Source of the DNA: Nitrospira sp. MA-1
GTDB lineage: Bacteria; Nitrospirota; Nitrospiria; Nitrospirales; UBA8639
DNA length: 64,000 nucleotides
Direction of reading: 5' to 3'
NCBI GenBank assembly: GCA_032139905.1
Contig: JAQJDB010000006.1
Location: 1,178,001 to 1,242,000, forward strand
In this document: in pieces, positions 9,675 through 18,752 of the stretch
How the letters are laid out: every line of letters starts with the position of its first letter
Numbering within the stretch: the first letter of the stretch is position 1
Position numbers and translations under genes: made by a program
The notes under the pieces: generated by a model
What the model was told of the DNA's origin: nothing
Seen by the model: only the letters and a program-made list of their open reading frames with translations
Database searches by the model: none

Positions 9675-9979
9675 GTCGTTCTTGCCCCCTTTTGGTTAAA
9701 CACGAAATGTGAGCAGTGGGACTCAACTCCGCATTATTTGTGAATTATCCCTTGAGCATCCGTGTTGAGGTTTTCGTCTTAGCTCAGGTTTGTGTTCACA
9801 ACAAAACCTACCCCCCCTCTTCCCTGGATTCTGATGGTATGACATTCACCATCTGAATGCACAAGAAAAAGAGGAAGATGAGATCTTTTACCCCTCCCCT
9901 ACCTGCCGTTGGCAGTTCAAGCTGGAAACTGTGGGAGGGTGGCAGGTACTAGCAGCGAGGTGAATAAAGGAAAGCCTCC
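9675..9979. other. Intergenic region without recognised gene
   Basis: About 300 bases with no convincing ORF. The only structure seen is an 8-bp inverted repeat TACCTGCC/GGCAGGTA at about 9900-9947, downstream of the lipoprotein gene on the minus strand; it lacks a T-tract on either strand. Confidence 0.5.
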
Positions 9980-10246
9980 TTAATGTTTCGCGGCATCCTC
10001 TGCCATATGTTCGGTACTTTCCATTGCTTCGTGGGCGGCTTCTCCCGTTTGCTCGGCAGCATTGTCCATGGCTTCACCCGTGCTTTCCATGGCGCTATTG
10101 ACGGATTCGGATGTTTTTTCGGCCGCTTGATCAAGATTCTTTCCAGCCTTTTCGGCAGGGCCCTCTGTTTCCCCGCACCCTGATAGTGAAGCCACCAGTC
10201 CAAATGCACAAACAAGACTTAGCCCTAATAAGGGGAATCGATTCAT
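9980..10246 (-). CDS. Small amphipathic lipoprotein
   Basis: 88-residue precursor with a typical lipoprotein signal ending in LSGC (Cys24), so the mature protein is lipid-anchored and about 65 residues long. The mature part is almost wholly Ala/Glu/Lys/Ser with an 11- or 7-residue amphipathic periodicity (repeated AxExTGEAxxxAxE), predicting one long helix or coiled coil. A perfect AGGAGG lies 8 bases before the ATG, and a promoter-like sequence is found at 10385-10412, so strong expression is likely. Small Ala-rich envelope lipoproteins of this kind are often stress or envelope-spacing proteins; the exact role is unknown. Confidence 0.75.
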   Translation of the reverse strand: MNRFPLLGLSLVCAFGLVASLSGCGETEGPAEKAGKNLDQAAEKTSESVNSAMESTGEAMDNAAEQTGEAAHEAMESTEHMAEDAAKH

Positions 10247-10384
10247 AGCAGAAACCTCCTGTTTAAAGTGGGAAACACGTGCTTGTCCATCCTGTTTGGT
10301 CTCTCGTTCCAGTGGGATCTTAGGGTCAGGAGAAGGGTGTTGAATGGAATACGAGGACCATTCATGCGTGAATGAACTTAATCT

Positions 10385-10412
10385 ATTGTACTCTAAATTG
10401 AAGAAAGATCAA
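10385..10412 (-). promoter_or_regulatory. Candidate sigma-70 promoter for the small lipoprotein gene
   Basis: On the minus strand TTGATC and TACAAT are separated by 16 bases, matching the -35 and -10 consensus at 4 of 6 and 5 of 6 positions. It would give a 5' leader of about 130 bases to the ATG at 10246. The rest of the 10247-10699 gap holds nothing I recognise. Confidence 0.4.
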
Positions 10413-10699
10413 TGAGTCGTAAGTAATTTGTTTTACGTGAATGTCTCCTATGACCGGAGACCTGATTGAACCCCAAAACTTCAGGGATGGTTCAGATTCA
10501 AGCCACTGGGCGTTTTGGATGAGGACTTCCTGAGGAATGTTTGGGTTGGCTGTCGGTATGACACGAGATGACTCTGTTCATAGGAAGGTCGTGCGTTTCG
10601 TGTTTTTTGTCTTAACTTTTTTGAGCAACGGTCGATAAGAACTAGTACGTCTCATTGGAATAGTAAGCAAAAACCAACAATTATCCGGTTGAGGTTGTT

Positions 10700-11377
10700 A
10701 TGGCAAAACCAGTTGGAAAACTTCGAAAAATAAATTTAAGTGAAGTGTGGGGAAATGAGGCCGACGGGTTTGCCTCGTGGCTTCAACAAGAAGAAATTTT
10801 AGATATATTGGGTGAGACGATCGAGCGAGCCCTCAAGCCCGCTGGAAGTGACATTCCTCTCAGTATTTTGTCCGGAGGCGTCCTCGCCAAAGATGCGAAG
10901 ACCGGGAGTTACGTGATTGTGTTGGGTCATTTGGAGGGCATTGATCCCGACGCCCTGGGTAAACTGATCATGTATGCTGCGGGCCTTGATGCGAAGACGG
11001 TGGTGTGTGTGGCCCAGGCCATTTCTCCGGAAATTCGCCAGACCCTGGATTGGCTGAATGGAGTTTCCCGTGATGAAGTGAAATTCTATGGGGCTGAACT
11101 CGAATTATGGCGCATTGATGATTCCGTCCCTGCTCCCAACTTTCACCTTGTTTGTCAGCCCAACCTGTGGGCGAGACAATTGAAAAATGGTCAGGATGAG
11201 GGTGGGGAATCGAAAGCGGCAAAGGGATCTGAGTTCTCCGAATTGAACGCGCACAATGAAGAAGCCTCGAAAGGGACAAAAGAGAAAGGGGTAGCTCCAC
11301 AAGGAAAGACGGCTCCAGTAGGGAAAGATGGGGTCTCCGTGCGTCAGAATTTTGTCTATACCAAAACCTTCTCTTAA
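10700..11377 (+). CDS. PD-(D/E)XK-fold (DUF4268-type N-terminal domain) protein, apparently catalytically dead
   Basis: 225-residue soluble protein. Residues 5-160 match the nuclease-fold domain found at the N-terminus of DUF4268 proteins: GKLRKINLSEVW at the start, then VLAKDAKTG, DALGKLIMYAAGLDA, TLDWLN, and a terminal PNLWARQ. In active relatives, as I remember them, an Asp precedes the 'ILA-D' strand and the next strand carries an E-N-Q triad. Here the corresponding residues are Gly59/60 and LGH (75-77), so the metal-binding site is lost. The last 60 residues are charged, low-complexity and probably disordered. A non-catalytic DNA-binding or inhibitor role is possible. It stands alone, with a 450-base gap before it and a 600-base gap after it. 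Confidence 0.65.
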   Translation: MAKPVGKLRKINLSEVWGNEADGFASWLQQEEILDILGETIERALKPAGSDIPLSILSGGVLAKDAKTGSYVIVLGHLEGIDPDALGKLIMYAAGLDAKTVVCVAQAISPEIRQTLDWLNGVSRDEVKFYGAELELWRIDDSVPAPNFHLVCQPNLWARQLKNGQDEGGESKAAKGSEFSELNAHNEEASKGTKEKGVAPQGKTAPVGKDGVSVRQNFVYTKTFS

Positions 11378-11986
11378 AACAAGTTTCCGGTCCTTCCGCC
11401 AGTCCGTGGTTACCCTAATCTTCTACCACCCCCCACGGATATCACAGGGACTGTGTCTTTTGGATGGCGTAAAAACGCTCCTCCTTCCCCGTCGCTCCCT
11501 CCTCTCCCAATGCACGATTTTTTGTAATTCACTGTAGAAATCTCCCAATTTTTTTCTTGTTGGTTTACCATCTGTCCATAAAGTCAGGGTTTTTCCTGCT
11601 TAATAAACCGACTATTCCTCATTCTCCCGGGAGATCCAAACCGGGGGATATGCTGAATCGGATTGTCTTTGTCTCTTCACAAGCCGTGCGAATTAGTCTC
11701 GAGAGTTTCGACGTTCCTGTCTTATCTGCCTTGTTTGGGCAATCAAAAGGGATCGGATTTTGTCTCCCTTGTATTGAGAGTTGGCGTGGCTCATGGTAGC
11801 GTGGGGGATCGGTCTTCTGAACGGAAAACAACACACAGGTTGCAAAAGAGGTATTGGGAGAGGCCTGGATCATCCTTTCACGAGTTTCTATGTGCTGATT
11901 GATGGAAACCAAAGAAACCGGGTTTTGTTCCTGTAGATGCGATTACTTTGAAATTCTGGCATTAATTTTTCGGAAAGCTTGTAATT
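11378..11986. other. Intergenic region of about 600 bases without recognised gene
   Basis: Several short overlapping open frames occur on both strands but none has a ribosome binding site, a recognisable motif or protein-like composition. A T-rich stretch precedes glnS. No RNA structure was convincing. Confidence 0.5.
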
Positions 11987-13675
11987 ATGTCGTCACTTGA
12001 CCAACATTCTTCCATCGACTTTATCAGAGCAAAGGTTTCTTCAGATCTGGAACGCCAGGCTATTCCCCACCAAGTGCATACCCGTTTTCCCCCCGAGCCC
12101 AATGGACATTTGCATATTGGCCATGCGAAATCGATTTGCCTGAATTTTGGCATTGCCCAGGAATTCGGTGGTCTGTGTAATCTTCGTTTCGATGATACGA
12201 ATCCGACCAAAGAGAACATGGAATATGTCTCCTCAATTCAGGAAGATGTCCGGTGGTTAGGCTTTGATTGGGGCGATCGCCTCTTTTTTGCCTCAGACTA
12301 TTTTGAGCAGCTCTATCAGTTTGCGGTGCGACTGATTCAAACCGGCCACGCCTATGTTGATAGTTTAACGGCCGAAGAGATCCGGGTTTATCGCGGGACT
12401 CTGACGGAACCGGGGAAGGATAGCCCACACCGGAACCGCACCATTGAAGAAAATTTGGCCTTATTTACTCGGATGCGGGCCGGAGAATTTGGGGATGGGG
12501 TGTATGTGTTGCGGGCCAAAATTGATATGACCTCTCCAAATATTAATCTGCGTGATCCTGCCTTGTATCGTATCCGACATGCCACGCACTATCGGACAGG
12601 TGATGACTGGTGCATCTATCCTACCTATGATTTTGCGCATCCGCTTTCCGATTCCTTGGAGGGCATTACTCATTCGTTATGTACCCTGGAGTTTGAGGAT
12701 CACCGACCCCTATATGATTGGCTCCTCCAGGTATGTGAAGTCTCGTGCTATCCCCAGCAAATTGAATTCGCCCGTTTGAACCTCGGGCATACCGTGATGA
12801 GTAAGCGCAAGCTTCACCAGTTGGTTGAGGAGAAGCATGTGGACGGGTGGGGGGATCCCAGGTTGCCCACCTTGAAAGGGCTTCGGCGTCGGGGGTACAC
12901 CCCTGAGGCGATTCGAAATTTTTGTGAGCGTGTGGGGGTGGCGAAACGTGACAGTGTGATTGAAATGGCTTTGTTGGAGCATGCCATTCGGGAAGATTTA
13001 AATCGGTCGGCGCCACGGGTGATGGCGGTCTTGCATCCACTGAAAGTCATAATTGAAAATTATCCGGTTGGGAAGGTTGAGGCTTTAGAGGCCGTCAATA
13101 ATCCTGAGGATCCCACCCAAGGCAAACGGGAAATAGCTTTTTCTCGTGAACTGTATATTGAACAGGACGATTTCCGTGAAAATCCGCCTCCAAAGTTTTT
13201 TCGCTTATCTCCAGGGCAGGAAGTACGCCTTCGTTATGCGTATATTATTCGCTGTGTCGGTGTTGAGAAAGATCCAGAAACAGGGGAAGTCACGGCTCTA
13301 CGATGTACTTTCGATCCTGAGACGAAAAGTGGAGGAAATCAATCAAGTCGAAAGGTAAAAGGGACTCTCCACTGGGTTTCAGCTCAGCATGCCCTTCCTG
13401 CCGAAGCGCGACTGTATGAGGCCTTGCTGACTCACACAAATCCCGGTTCAGGTGGTGAGCCTCAGGACCTTCACCGGTTGCTCAATCCACATTCCTTGAC
13501 GGTACTGTCTAATTGCCGGGTCGAATCCGGTCTCAGAGGAGCGCCATCAGGTAGTCGGTTTCAGTTTGAGCGGCAGGGATATTTTTGCCTGGATCCGGAC
13601 TCTACTCAGGAACGGTTAGTGTTCAACCGGACGGTGCCTCTTCGAGATACCTGGGCGAAAATTGATAAGAAATGA
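11987..13675 (+). CDS. glnS: Glutamine--tRNA ligase
   Basis: 562-residue class I aminoacyl-tRNA synthetase that charges tRNA-Gln. The catalytic signature [15 protein letters not shown] (HIGH at 43-46) and the KMSKS-equivalent VMSKR (270-274) are intact. The C-terminal anticodon-binding beta-barrels run to the end ([11 protein letters not shown]). Length and motifs fit bacterial GlnRS rather than GluRS. Presence of GlnRS means direct Gln-tRNA charging is possible. The gene is apparently monocistronic and convergent with the pseudouridine synthase gene 19 bp downstream. Confidence 0.96.
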   Translation: MSSLDQHSSIDFIRAKVSSDLERQAIPHQVHTRFPPEPNGHLHIGHAKSICLNFGIAQEFGGLCNLRFDDTNPTKENMEYVSSIQEDVRWLGFDWGDRLFFASDYFEQLYQFAVRLIQTGHAYVDSLTAEEIRVYRGTLTEPGKDSPHRNRTIEENLALFTRMRAGEFGDGVYVLRAKIDMTSPNINLRDPALYRIRHATHYRTGDDWCIYPTYDFAHPLSDSLEGITHSLCTLEFEDHRPLYDWLLQVCEVSCYPQQIEFARLNLGHTVMSKRKLHQLVEEKHVDGWGDPRLPTLKGLRRRGYTPEAIRNFCERVGVAKRDSVIEMALLEHAIREDLNRSAPRVMAVLHPLKVIIENYPVGKVEALEAVNNPEDPTQGKREIAFSRELYIEQDDFRENPPPKFFRLSPGQEVRLRYAYIIRCVGVEKDPETGEVTALRCTFDPETKSGGNQSSRKVKGTLHWVSAQHALPAEARLYEALLTHTNPGSGGEPQDLHRLLNPHSLTVLSNCRVESGLRGAPSGSRFQFERQGYFCLDPDSTQERLVFNRTVPLRDTWAKIDKK

Positions 13676-13694
13676 AAGCTTCTTGAGCAGGAAT

Positions 13695-14321
13695 TCAACC
13701 CGTATGTATGGGGATTTTAAACATAGTCAGCAATTGAGTCTCCTCGTCCGGTGTTGAAAATCTCCATGCCCCTACCGGGATATCCAAAGTCAATGGGCCG
13801 ATTTGTATTCGTTTGAGGTCGAGAACTTTGAGCGGCGTATGAAATTTTGGATCCTTTAGGGCATGAAAGATTCGACGGAGATGACGGTTTTTCCCTTCCC
13901 GTAAGACGACCTCTAGTTGTGTTTTGGGTCCGACTTCTCTTTTTTTTGTAATCCTGTGTACTTTTAATGGTCCGATGGAAGTGGAAACTCCCTGTAACAC
14001 CCGGGATAGGTCATTGTCTGAAATTCTTCCCCTGATCTCAATCGCATAAGTTTTTTCGCATCCGCCTGGCTCAGTGAGGCGGTCAACCATTGTTCCATTT
14101 TGGGTGAAGAGCAGGAGGCCACGGGAGTCTTTGTCCAGTCGGCCGATGGGTACCCATCCTTCCTGCAATAGGAAAGGCGGTAGGACATGATAGACCGTTT
14201 TTCTCTCCCTCTCATCCTTTCGAGTGACCAGATACCCTTTGGGCTTATGGAAAAGGATGACGGTGGTTCGTGCCGGACGAGGAGGCTGTGCTTCTGTGAT
14301 CGACCTCTCAAAGTCAGACAT
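13695..14321 (-). CDS. RluE/RsuA-family rRNA pseudouridine synthase
   Basis: 208-residue protein with the RsuA/RluB/E/F fold and no S4 domain, which favours an RluE-like enzyme modifying 23S rRNA. Motifs: KPKGYLVTRKD near the N-terminus, GRLDKDSRGLLLFT containing the catalytic Asp, and EGKNRHLRRIF near the C-terminus. ATG at 14321 is used; the frame extends to a GTG at 14396, but the extra 25 residues look unconserved and neither start has a strong ribosome binding site. Target base is not determinable from sequence alone. Confidence 0.88.
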   Translation of the reverse strand: MSDFERSITEAQPPRPARTTVILFHKPKGYLVTRKDERERKTVYHVLPPFLLQEGWVPIGRLDKDSRGLLLFTQNGTMVDRLTEPGGCEKTYAIEIRGRISDNDLSRVLQGVSTSIGPLKVHRITKKREVGPKTQLEVVLREGKNRHLRRIFHALKDPKFHTPLKVLDLKRIQIGPLTLDIPVGAWRFSTPDEETQLLTMFKIPIHTG

Positions 14322-14736
14322 GGTTGGTTTTTTGTTGGAATCGACACCTAAGAAGTAATTCGAGATCTTTGATAGTCCTTGTACTAGGGAGCTCACATGT
14401 TCTGCCTATTTTTGTTCTAATGTATTGATTTTTAACAGAAATATTTTCATCAATCGTTTTTGGTTTTCTGATCCGATCCCGTCTGAACTGATGAGGAATG
14501 TACCAATTGCCTGTGATCCATTTTTTATAAACGTATTCTGGATTTTGGTGATTTACAGGAAAAATAGATGAAAATTAAGGAATGGAAAATCTTGCCCATT
14601 GTTTTGTAGAATTTTTGGAGTTATTTTCTTTAAAGAAGGGTATGTTTTTTAGGTATCTAGTAAAGACCTGTAAAAACTCTGCCGATACAGAGAGTATTGG
14701 CAGGCATGAAGAACCGCTATCCTGGGGGTCTTCGAC
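14322..14736. other. AT-rich intergenic region
   Basis: About 400 unusually AT-rich bases (especially 14400-14640) upstream of the pseudouridine synthase and before a small ORF. No gene or defined structure recognised. Confidence 0.5.
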
Positions 14737-14868
14737 ATGATAGGGAAAATTTGTTTTGTCTTGGCCATGGTTGCTTTAGCTTGTTTCGTGACGGTGCTCT
14801 CCTGGTTTGGATGGGTCCATGGGGTCTCTTGGTCAAGGCGCAAAACCTGTTCTCCTCATCATGAATGA
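14737..14868 (+). CDS. Possible 43-residue membrane microprotein
   Basis: A short frame starts at ATG 14737 behind a G-rich stretch (CTGGGGGTC). It encodes a single hydrophobic helix (about residues 5-27, containing CFVLAMVALACFVTVLSW) with a basic tail SRRK. Too short to assign to a family. Composition fits a one-pass membrane peptide; chance is possible. Confidence 0.35.
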   Translation: MIGKICFVLAMVALACFVTVLSWFGWVHGVSWSRRKTCSPHHE

Positions 14869-15009
14869 AAATCCCTCAGTTCGTCTCCCGACACCTGCCT
14901 CTTTTATTCGTGCCGTAGTTTGAGAATCGACAAAATCCTTTTTTAAACCGGGTTATCAGTATACCTGAGTGCCTGCGGGTTTGAGGGTGGTCGCTGGAAT
15001 GTCACGTGA

Positions 15010-15045
15010 GCCGGGACTGACGGTCTTTGGCTGTCTTCTCCCGGC
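15010..15045 (+). promoter_or_regulatory. GC-rich two-tier hairpin upstream of the BrxD-like locus
   Basis: GCCGGGA (15010-15016) pairs perfectly with TCCCGGC (15039-15045). Inside, GACGGT (15019-15024) pairs with GCTGTC (15030-15035) using two G-U pairs around the loop CTTTG. It ends 62 bases before the ATG at 15108 and is not followed by a T-tract, so it is more like a structured leader than an intrinsic terminator. Confidence 0.4.
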
Positions 15046-15107
15046 ACGAAAGTACCTAATATCCGGCATTCTACCATTGAATATTCCCGAACAGGAGGTC
15101 CTGCAAG

Positions 15108-15848
15108 ATGTCTAGCAGTAAACGACCGCCCAAGGAAATACACGGGCATCCCCGAGTGTCAGTCCCCGTTCCTAACTGGAAGATTGAGGAGACCTATCCC
15201 TGCGCTCAGAGTTTAAACGATACATTTTGGCGGTGGGAGTTTCTCCGTCGGCGTTCAGATTACCGGAAGGATTGGGAACAACATTACCTACAAACATATG
15301 ATTTTGATCTGTCCTGTGCCAAAGATCCTCAGTATCCCACCCGGTATCGCAAAAAAGTTTTTTCGCCGGATCATCCGGCATTTAAAGCTCGAATGCCAAA
15401 TTCATTAGAAAAATACCATCTCAGTGGGCTTCCCAATCCCTCCATTGCGAAACCCTGGATGTTGTCCTTTGATTCGAATTACGGTCGGATCTATTTCGGA
15501 CAGGGACCGGATTGGCTGGGGGGAGGTGAAGAGGTCACCTTGTGTTTGTCGGAATGGCGAATGGCGGCCGTGTTTGATCTGAAAAAGCCCTTATCGGGTC
15601 AAATTGAAAAAGTTAAGGCAGATCTTATGGAATGGCAAAAACATCAAGTGGGTCGAAGTCTCGAACGGCGAAAATGTCGTGATGAATGGCCAATGTATCT
15701 ACGTGTGTTGGATGCGGTGGATCTGGGTGTGCCGTTTCATGAAATCGGACGAACCTTATTCAATCTTCACGATGATGAAATATGCGAAGCACGAGCCAAT
15801 CAATTGTTTAAACGTGCCTGTCAAATCAGTGTGCATTTTCCTGTGTAA
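15108..15848 (+). CDS. DUF2285/transcriptional-regulator-like protein in the first BrxD-like locus
   Basis: 246-residue soluble protein. Residues 39-56 (FWRWEFLRRRSDYRKDW) resemble the 'transcriptional regulator-like' domain that precedes DUF2285 in many proteobacterial proteins. The C-terminal 50 residues (MYLRVLDAVDLGVPFHEIG...) resemble the DUF2285 helix-turn-helix end. The middle part (70-190) is not recognised and has conserved-looking W/G/P patches. AGGAGG lies 9 bases before the ATG. The BrxD-like ATPase gene follows 114 bp downstream on the same strand, so the pair is probably one transcript. A DNA-binding partner or regulator of the ATPase is the natural inference; the family match is moderate. 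Confidence 0.55.
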   Translation: MSSSKRPPKEIHGHPRVSVPVPNWKIEETYPCAQSLNDTFWRWEFLRRRSDYRKDWEQHYLQTYDFDLSCAKDPQYPTRYRKKVFSPDHPAFKARMPNSLEKYHLSGLPNPSIAKPWMLSFDSNYGRIYFGQGPDWLGGGEEVTLCLSEWRMAAVFDLKKPLSGQIEKVKADLMEWQKHQVGRSLERRKCRDEWPMYLRVLDAVDLGVPFHEIGRTLFNLHDDEICEARANQLFKRACQISVHFPV

Positions 15849-15962
15849 GGGATTTATGTTTAGTGGAGCCTGTCAAAGTATGGTCAAGGATGGTCATGGA
15901 ATAAGGTGTGGAGTGGTGAAATCTGAAATTTTCAGAATGTTCATGGGGGAAGGAACCGTACA

Positions 15963-18524
15963 ATGAGCAAATTAATTGAGGCCTTGAATCGTTTACAGTC
16001 CGTGAGAACAGAAAAGGAGCTGCCTTCCTCCCCCTCTTTGCTCAATGACATACGTCAGGACGAGTTTGAATGTGTGCAACAACATCAGTCAGATTCGAAG
16101 CCATCGCCAAAGAAAAATATTCACCCCGAGGAGGGTCCACGATTTAATCTGGATCTCCGAGAATGGCTGGGCATCCTTCACCATGAATATCTTGGGAGTT
16201 TCGTCCGTGAGGGGGGAGGGGCGGTCAAATTTGCCGTGTTCCCGGGTGAAGACGTCTTGAGAACCTGCCAACAGGAATTGGAGGGACTCGCCAAACGTGA
16301 AAAATATGTGTTGGCAAGAGTCGACGCGCGATTCACAAAAGCCCACATGGTCGAGCGACTGTTTCAAAAAATTGCCAAACAAATAGATTGGGATGAACTT
16401 GCCTATAGATTTCTCCAACGGTTGCTCGAAGAGCATGGGCATCAAATTCCTTCGGACCGGCAAGAATTTTCGTTGCGGCAGGTTGCAATGGTGAATGAAC
16501 GGAAGGAGCCGATGCTCCGCCGGGACATTCAAACATGGATGGAGAAAGCAATTGAAGGCGATTCAGGCCTGTGCCGTGAATTTCGCATGGCGATGATTCG
16601 GTTGTGCATGGCTCAGTTAGATGCGGGCGATTCGGATCGTGTCTTGGCCACAGCCGTGAAAGAGTGGCTGTGTGGAGACCTTCGGCTTGTGACTGGAGTC
16701 AAAAAGGCTCTCATCTATCAAAAAATCTCGCGTCATAATGCACGGCACATGCTGTCTTCTTTAACCCGCTGGCTTCGATTAACGGGACAGGGAGGCCTCC
16801 TTCTCTCACTCGATATCTCCCGGTATTTTATTAAAAAGGATGCGTTGCCGACTGATGGCTCTCTGTCCTTTTCTCCTTCAGCCACCATGGATTTATATGA
16901 ATTGCTTCGTCAATTTATTGATTCGGCTGATGAGATGGAAGGCTTGCTGATGGTGATCCTGGCTCCACAAGATTTTTTGACCGATGCCCGCCGGGGCGTG
17001 GATCGGTACGAGGCGTTGAAGCTGCGAGTGTGGGATGACGTTCGTCCGAAACACCGCCAGAATCCATTGTCGTCGCTGGTTCGGATTCAAGATGACCATG
17101 AGTCGGTGTCTGAAGGAGAGACCGGTTCTTCCACCGGGATGCCAAGGAGAATGGCACCTGATGGAGAAGCCCGTCGTGTCATTGAAGGTCTGCGGGCTGG
17201 GGTTCCGAACCGGCATGTGGTGACGACGCTCGGATGTCTTCAGCCTGAGGTGGAGGGACGTTTTCGGCGGTTATTAGAAGCTACACAGCAAAATATTACG
17301 ACGGGTCCGTGCCCTCGTGGCATGGTGATCGAGGGTGAGTTTGGCAGTGGGAAGTCGCATATTCTGGAGTATCTCCAAAACCTGGCGTTGGATGCCAATT
17401 TCATCTGCAGCAGGATTGTGATCAGTAAGGAAACGCCTCTGTATCACCCTGTCCGTCTGTATTACTCCGCGATCGAGGCTGCCGTAATCCCTGATAAGCG
17501 AGGGGAAGTGTTTTCGGAAATCGCGGGTCAATGTGATGTCTGGGCACCCCGCTATAGAGAGCTTGTCACGTGGGTGAATAATCCGGAGAGTCAGATTGAT
17601 TCGAGGTTTGCGGCGACGTTGATGCTGTATGAACGATTGAGCTCCGATATGGAGTTGGGTCACCGAATGACCCGATTTTGGACGGGAGACCCCATCGGGG
17701 TAGGCGATTTAAAAAAGTACCTGCAAGAGGCCGGATTTGGAGAGCGATATGCGTTTGGCAAGATATCGGCTGCAGAGTTGGCGCTTCAGCGTTTTCAGTT
17801 TGCGGCTCGTCTGATGCAAGCTGCGGGGTATGCCGGGTGGATTTTGCTGGTCGATGAAGCCGAGTTGATCGGCCGATATTCGGTGAATCAGCGGGCGAAA
17901 TCCTATGCTGAAGTGGCACGCCTCATGAATTTGGATGGCGGTCCTACTCTGCCGGGATTGGGTACTGTGCTGGCATTAACCAATGACTTTCGAGAAGAGG
18001 TCTTAGAGAAAAAAGGTGACAAGATTAAACTCTTGGAGAAACTTCGAGCCAAGAATACAGAGGACGAGCGTATATTAGCCGACAAGGCAGAGAAAGGCAT
18101 GGGCTTATTGGAGTCGCAACGTATTCCCCTCGGACAGCCACCGAACGACATAATTCAAGAAGCCTATCAGACGATTCGATCGCTTCATCTGAAAGGGCAT
18201 GGGTGGCATATGTGGGAAAATGCGGCGAATGATCCGGCCCAAATAGTCCCAGGAACCAGTATGCGGAAATACGTGAAGAGTTGGGTGACGCATTGGGACT
18301 CCCTTCGTTTCTATCCTGGAGAAGAATGTGAAATTGAAGCCTCGACATGGAAACCCTCTTGTATTGACCAAGTAAATCTCCAGGAAGAGGATGTCCAGGA
18401 GGAAAGCCATGCGGGCCGCTTTGCTTCGGATCCCGAGTCGGTCACGGGGGAATCGCCTGAAGAACAGGAATTCGTTTCCCATGGGATTCGAGGTGTGCCT
18501 GATTCTTCTACTAACCTTCCATAG
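15963..18524 (+). CDS. BrxD/DUF2791-like ATP-binding protein, paralogue A
   Basis: 853-residue NTPase. Residues 1-55 are a unique N-terminal extension. Residues about 60-365 form a P-loop-like module with a degenerate Walker A (GGGAVKF, 84-90) and a Walker-B-like strand ending in LSLDIS (Asp284, no following Glu). Residues about 400-800 form an intact BREX BrxD/DUF2791 domain: RAGVPNRHVVTTLGC lead-in, Walker A GEFGSGKS (458-465), VISKETPLY, and Walker B ILLVDEAE (627-634) followed by IGRYS. The C-terminal SMRKYVKSWVTHWD segment is the family's end motif. It probably hydrolyses ATP and may bind DNA, by analogy to ORC/Cdc6-like BREX ATPases. It follows the DUF2285-like gene. No BREX core genes are near. 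Confidence 0.85.
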   Translation: MSKLIEALNRLQSVRTEKELPSSPSLLNDIRQDEFECVQQHQSDSKPSPKKNIHPEEGPRFNLDLREWLGILHHEYLGSFVREGGGAVKFAVFPGEDVLRTCQQELEGLAKREKYVLARVDARFTKAHMVERLFQKIAKQIDWDELAYRFLQRLLEEHGHQIPSDRQEFSLRQVAMVNERKEPMLRRDIQTWMEKAIEGDSGLCREFRMAMIRLCMAQLDAGDSDRVLATAVKEWLCGDLRLVTGVKKALIYQKISRHNARHMLSSLTRWLRLTGQGGLLLSLDISRYFIKKDALPTDGSLSFSPSATMDLYELLRQFIDSADEMEGLLMVILAPQDFLTDARRGVDRYEALKLRVWDDVRPKHRQNPLSSLVRIQDDHESVSEGETGSSTGMPRRMAPDGEARRVIEGLRAGVPNRHVVTTLGCLQPEVEGRFRRLLEATQQNITTGPCPRGMVIEGEFGSGKSHILEYLQNLALDANFICSRIVISKETPLYHPVRLYYSAIEAAVIPDKRGEVFSEIAGQCDVWAPRYRELVTWVNNPESQIDSRFAATLMLYERLSSDMELGHRMTRFWTGDPIGVGDLKKYLQEAGFGERYAFGKISAAELALQRFQFAARLMQAAGYAGWILLVDEAELIGRYSVNQRAKSYAEVARLMNLDGGPTLPGLGTVLALTNDFREEVLEKKGDKIKLLEKLRAKNTEDERILADKAEKGMGLLESQRIPLGQPPNDIIQEAYQTIRSLHLKGHGWHMWENAANDPAQIVPGTSMRKYVKSWVTHWDSLRFYPGEECEIEASTWKPSCIDQVNLQEEDVQEESHAGRFASDPESVTGESPEEQEFVSHGIRGVPDSSTNLP

Positions 18525-18585
18525 TCTCCATTGTAAGGTTCCGGCCTTTTGGCGGAACTCCTCGCTTTCATGATAGTGTAGAATC

Positions 18586-18614
18586 TTCACGAAAGGGTCG
18601 CTCCCTTTCGTGAA
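18586..18614. terminator. Perfect 12-bp stem-loop after BrxD-like paralogue A
   Basis: TTCACGAAAGGG (18586-18597) and CCCTTTCGTGAA (18603-18614) are perfect complements around the loop TCGCT. It lies 61 bases after the stop at 18524. There is no T-tract on either side, so it may stop or stabilise the transcript rather than act as a classic intrinsic terminator; a protein-binding palindrome is the alternative. Confidence 0.5.
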
Positions 18615-18752
18615 TGACCTCCTGCTGTACTTTCCCAGGCAATGAGCTATATGTAGTTGTGTATAATCGTATTCGCATTTCGTTTCTTCTCAGCTTTCCT
18701 GCCCATGTCGGACTCTGAGCGAACATGTTTATTTTGAATCACTCGTCGTTTC

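Noticed and set aside
14649-14843. 64-codon ORF on - strand
   Set aside because: Overlaps the more plausible small membrane ORF on the + strand and has no start signal.
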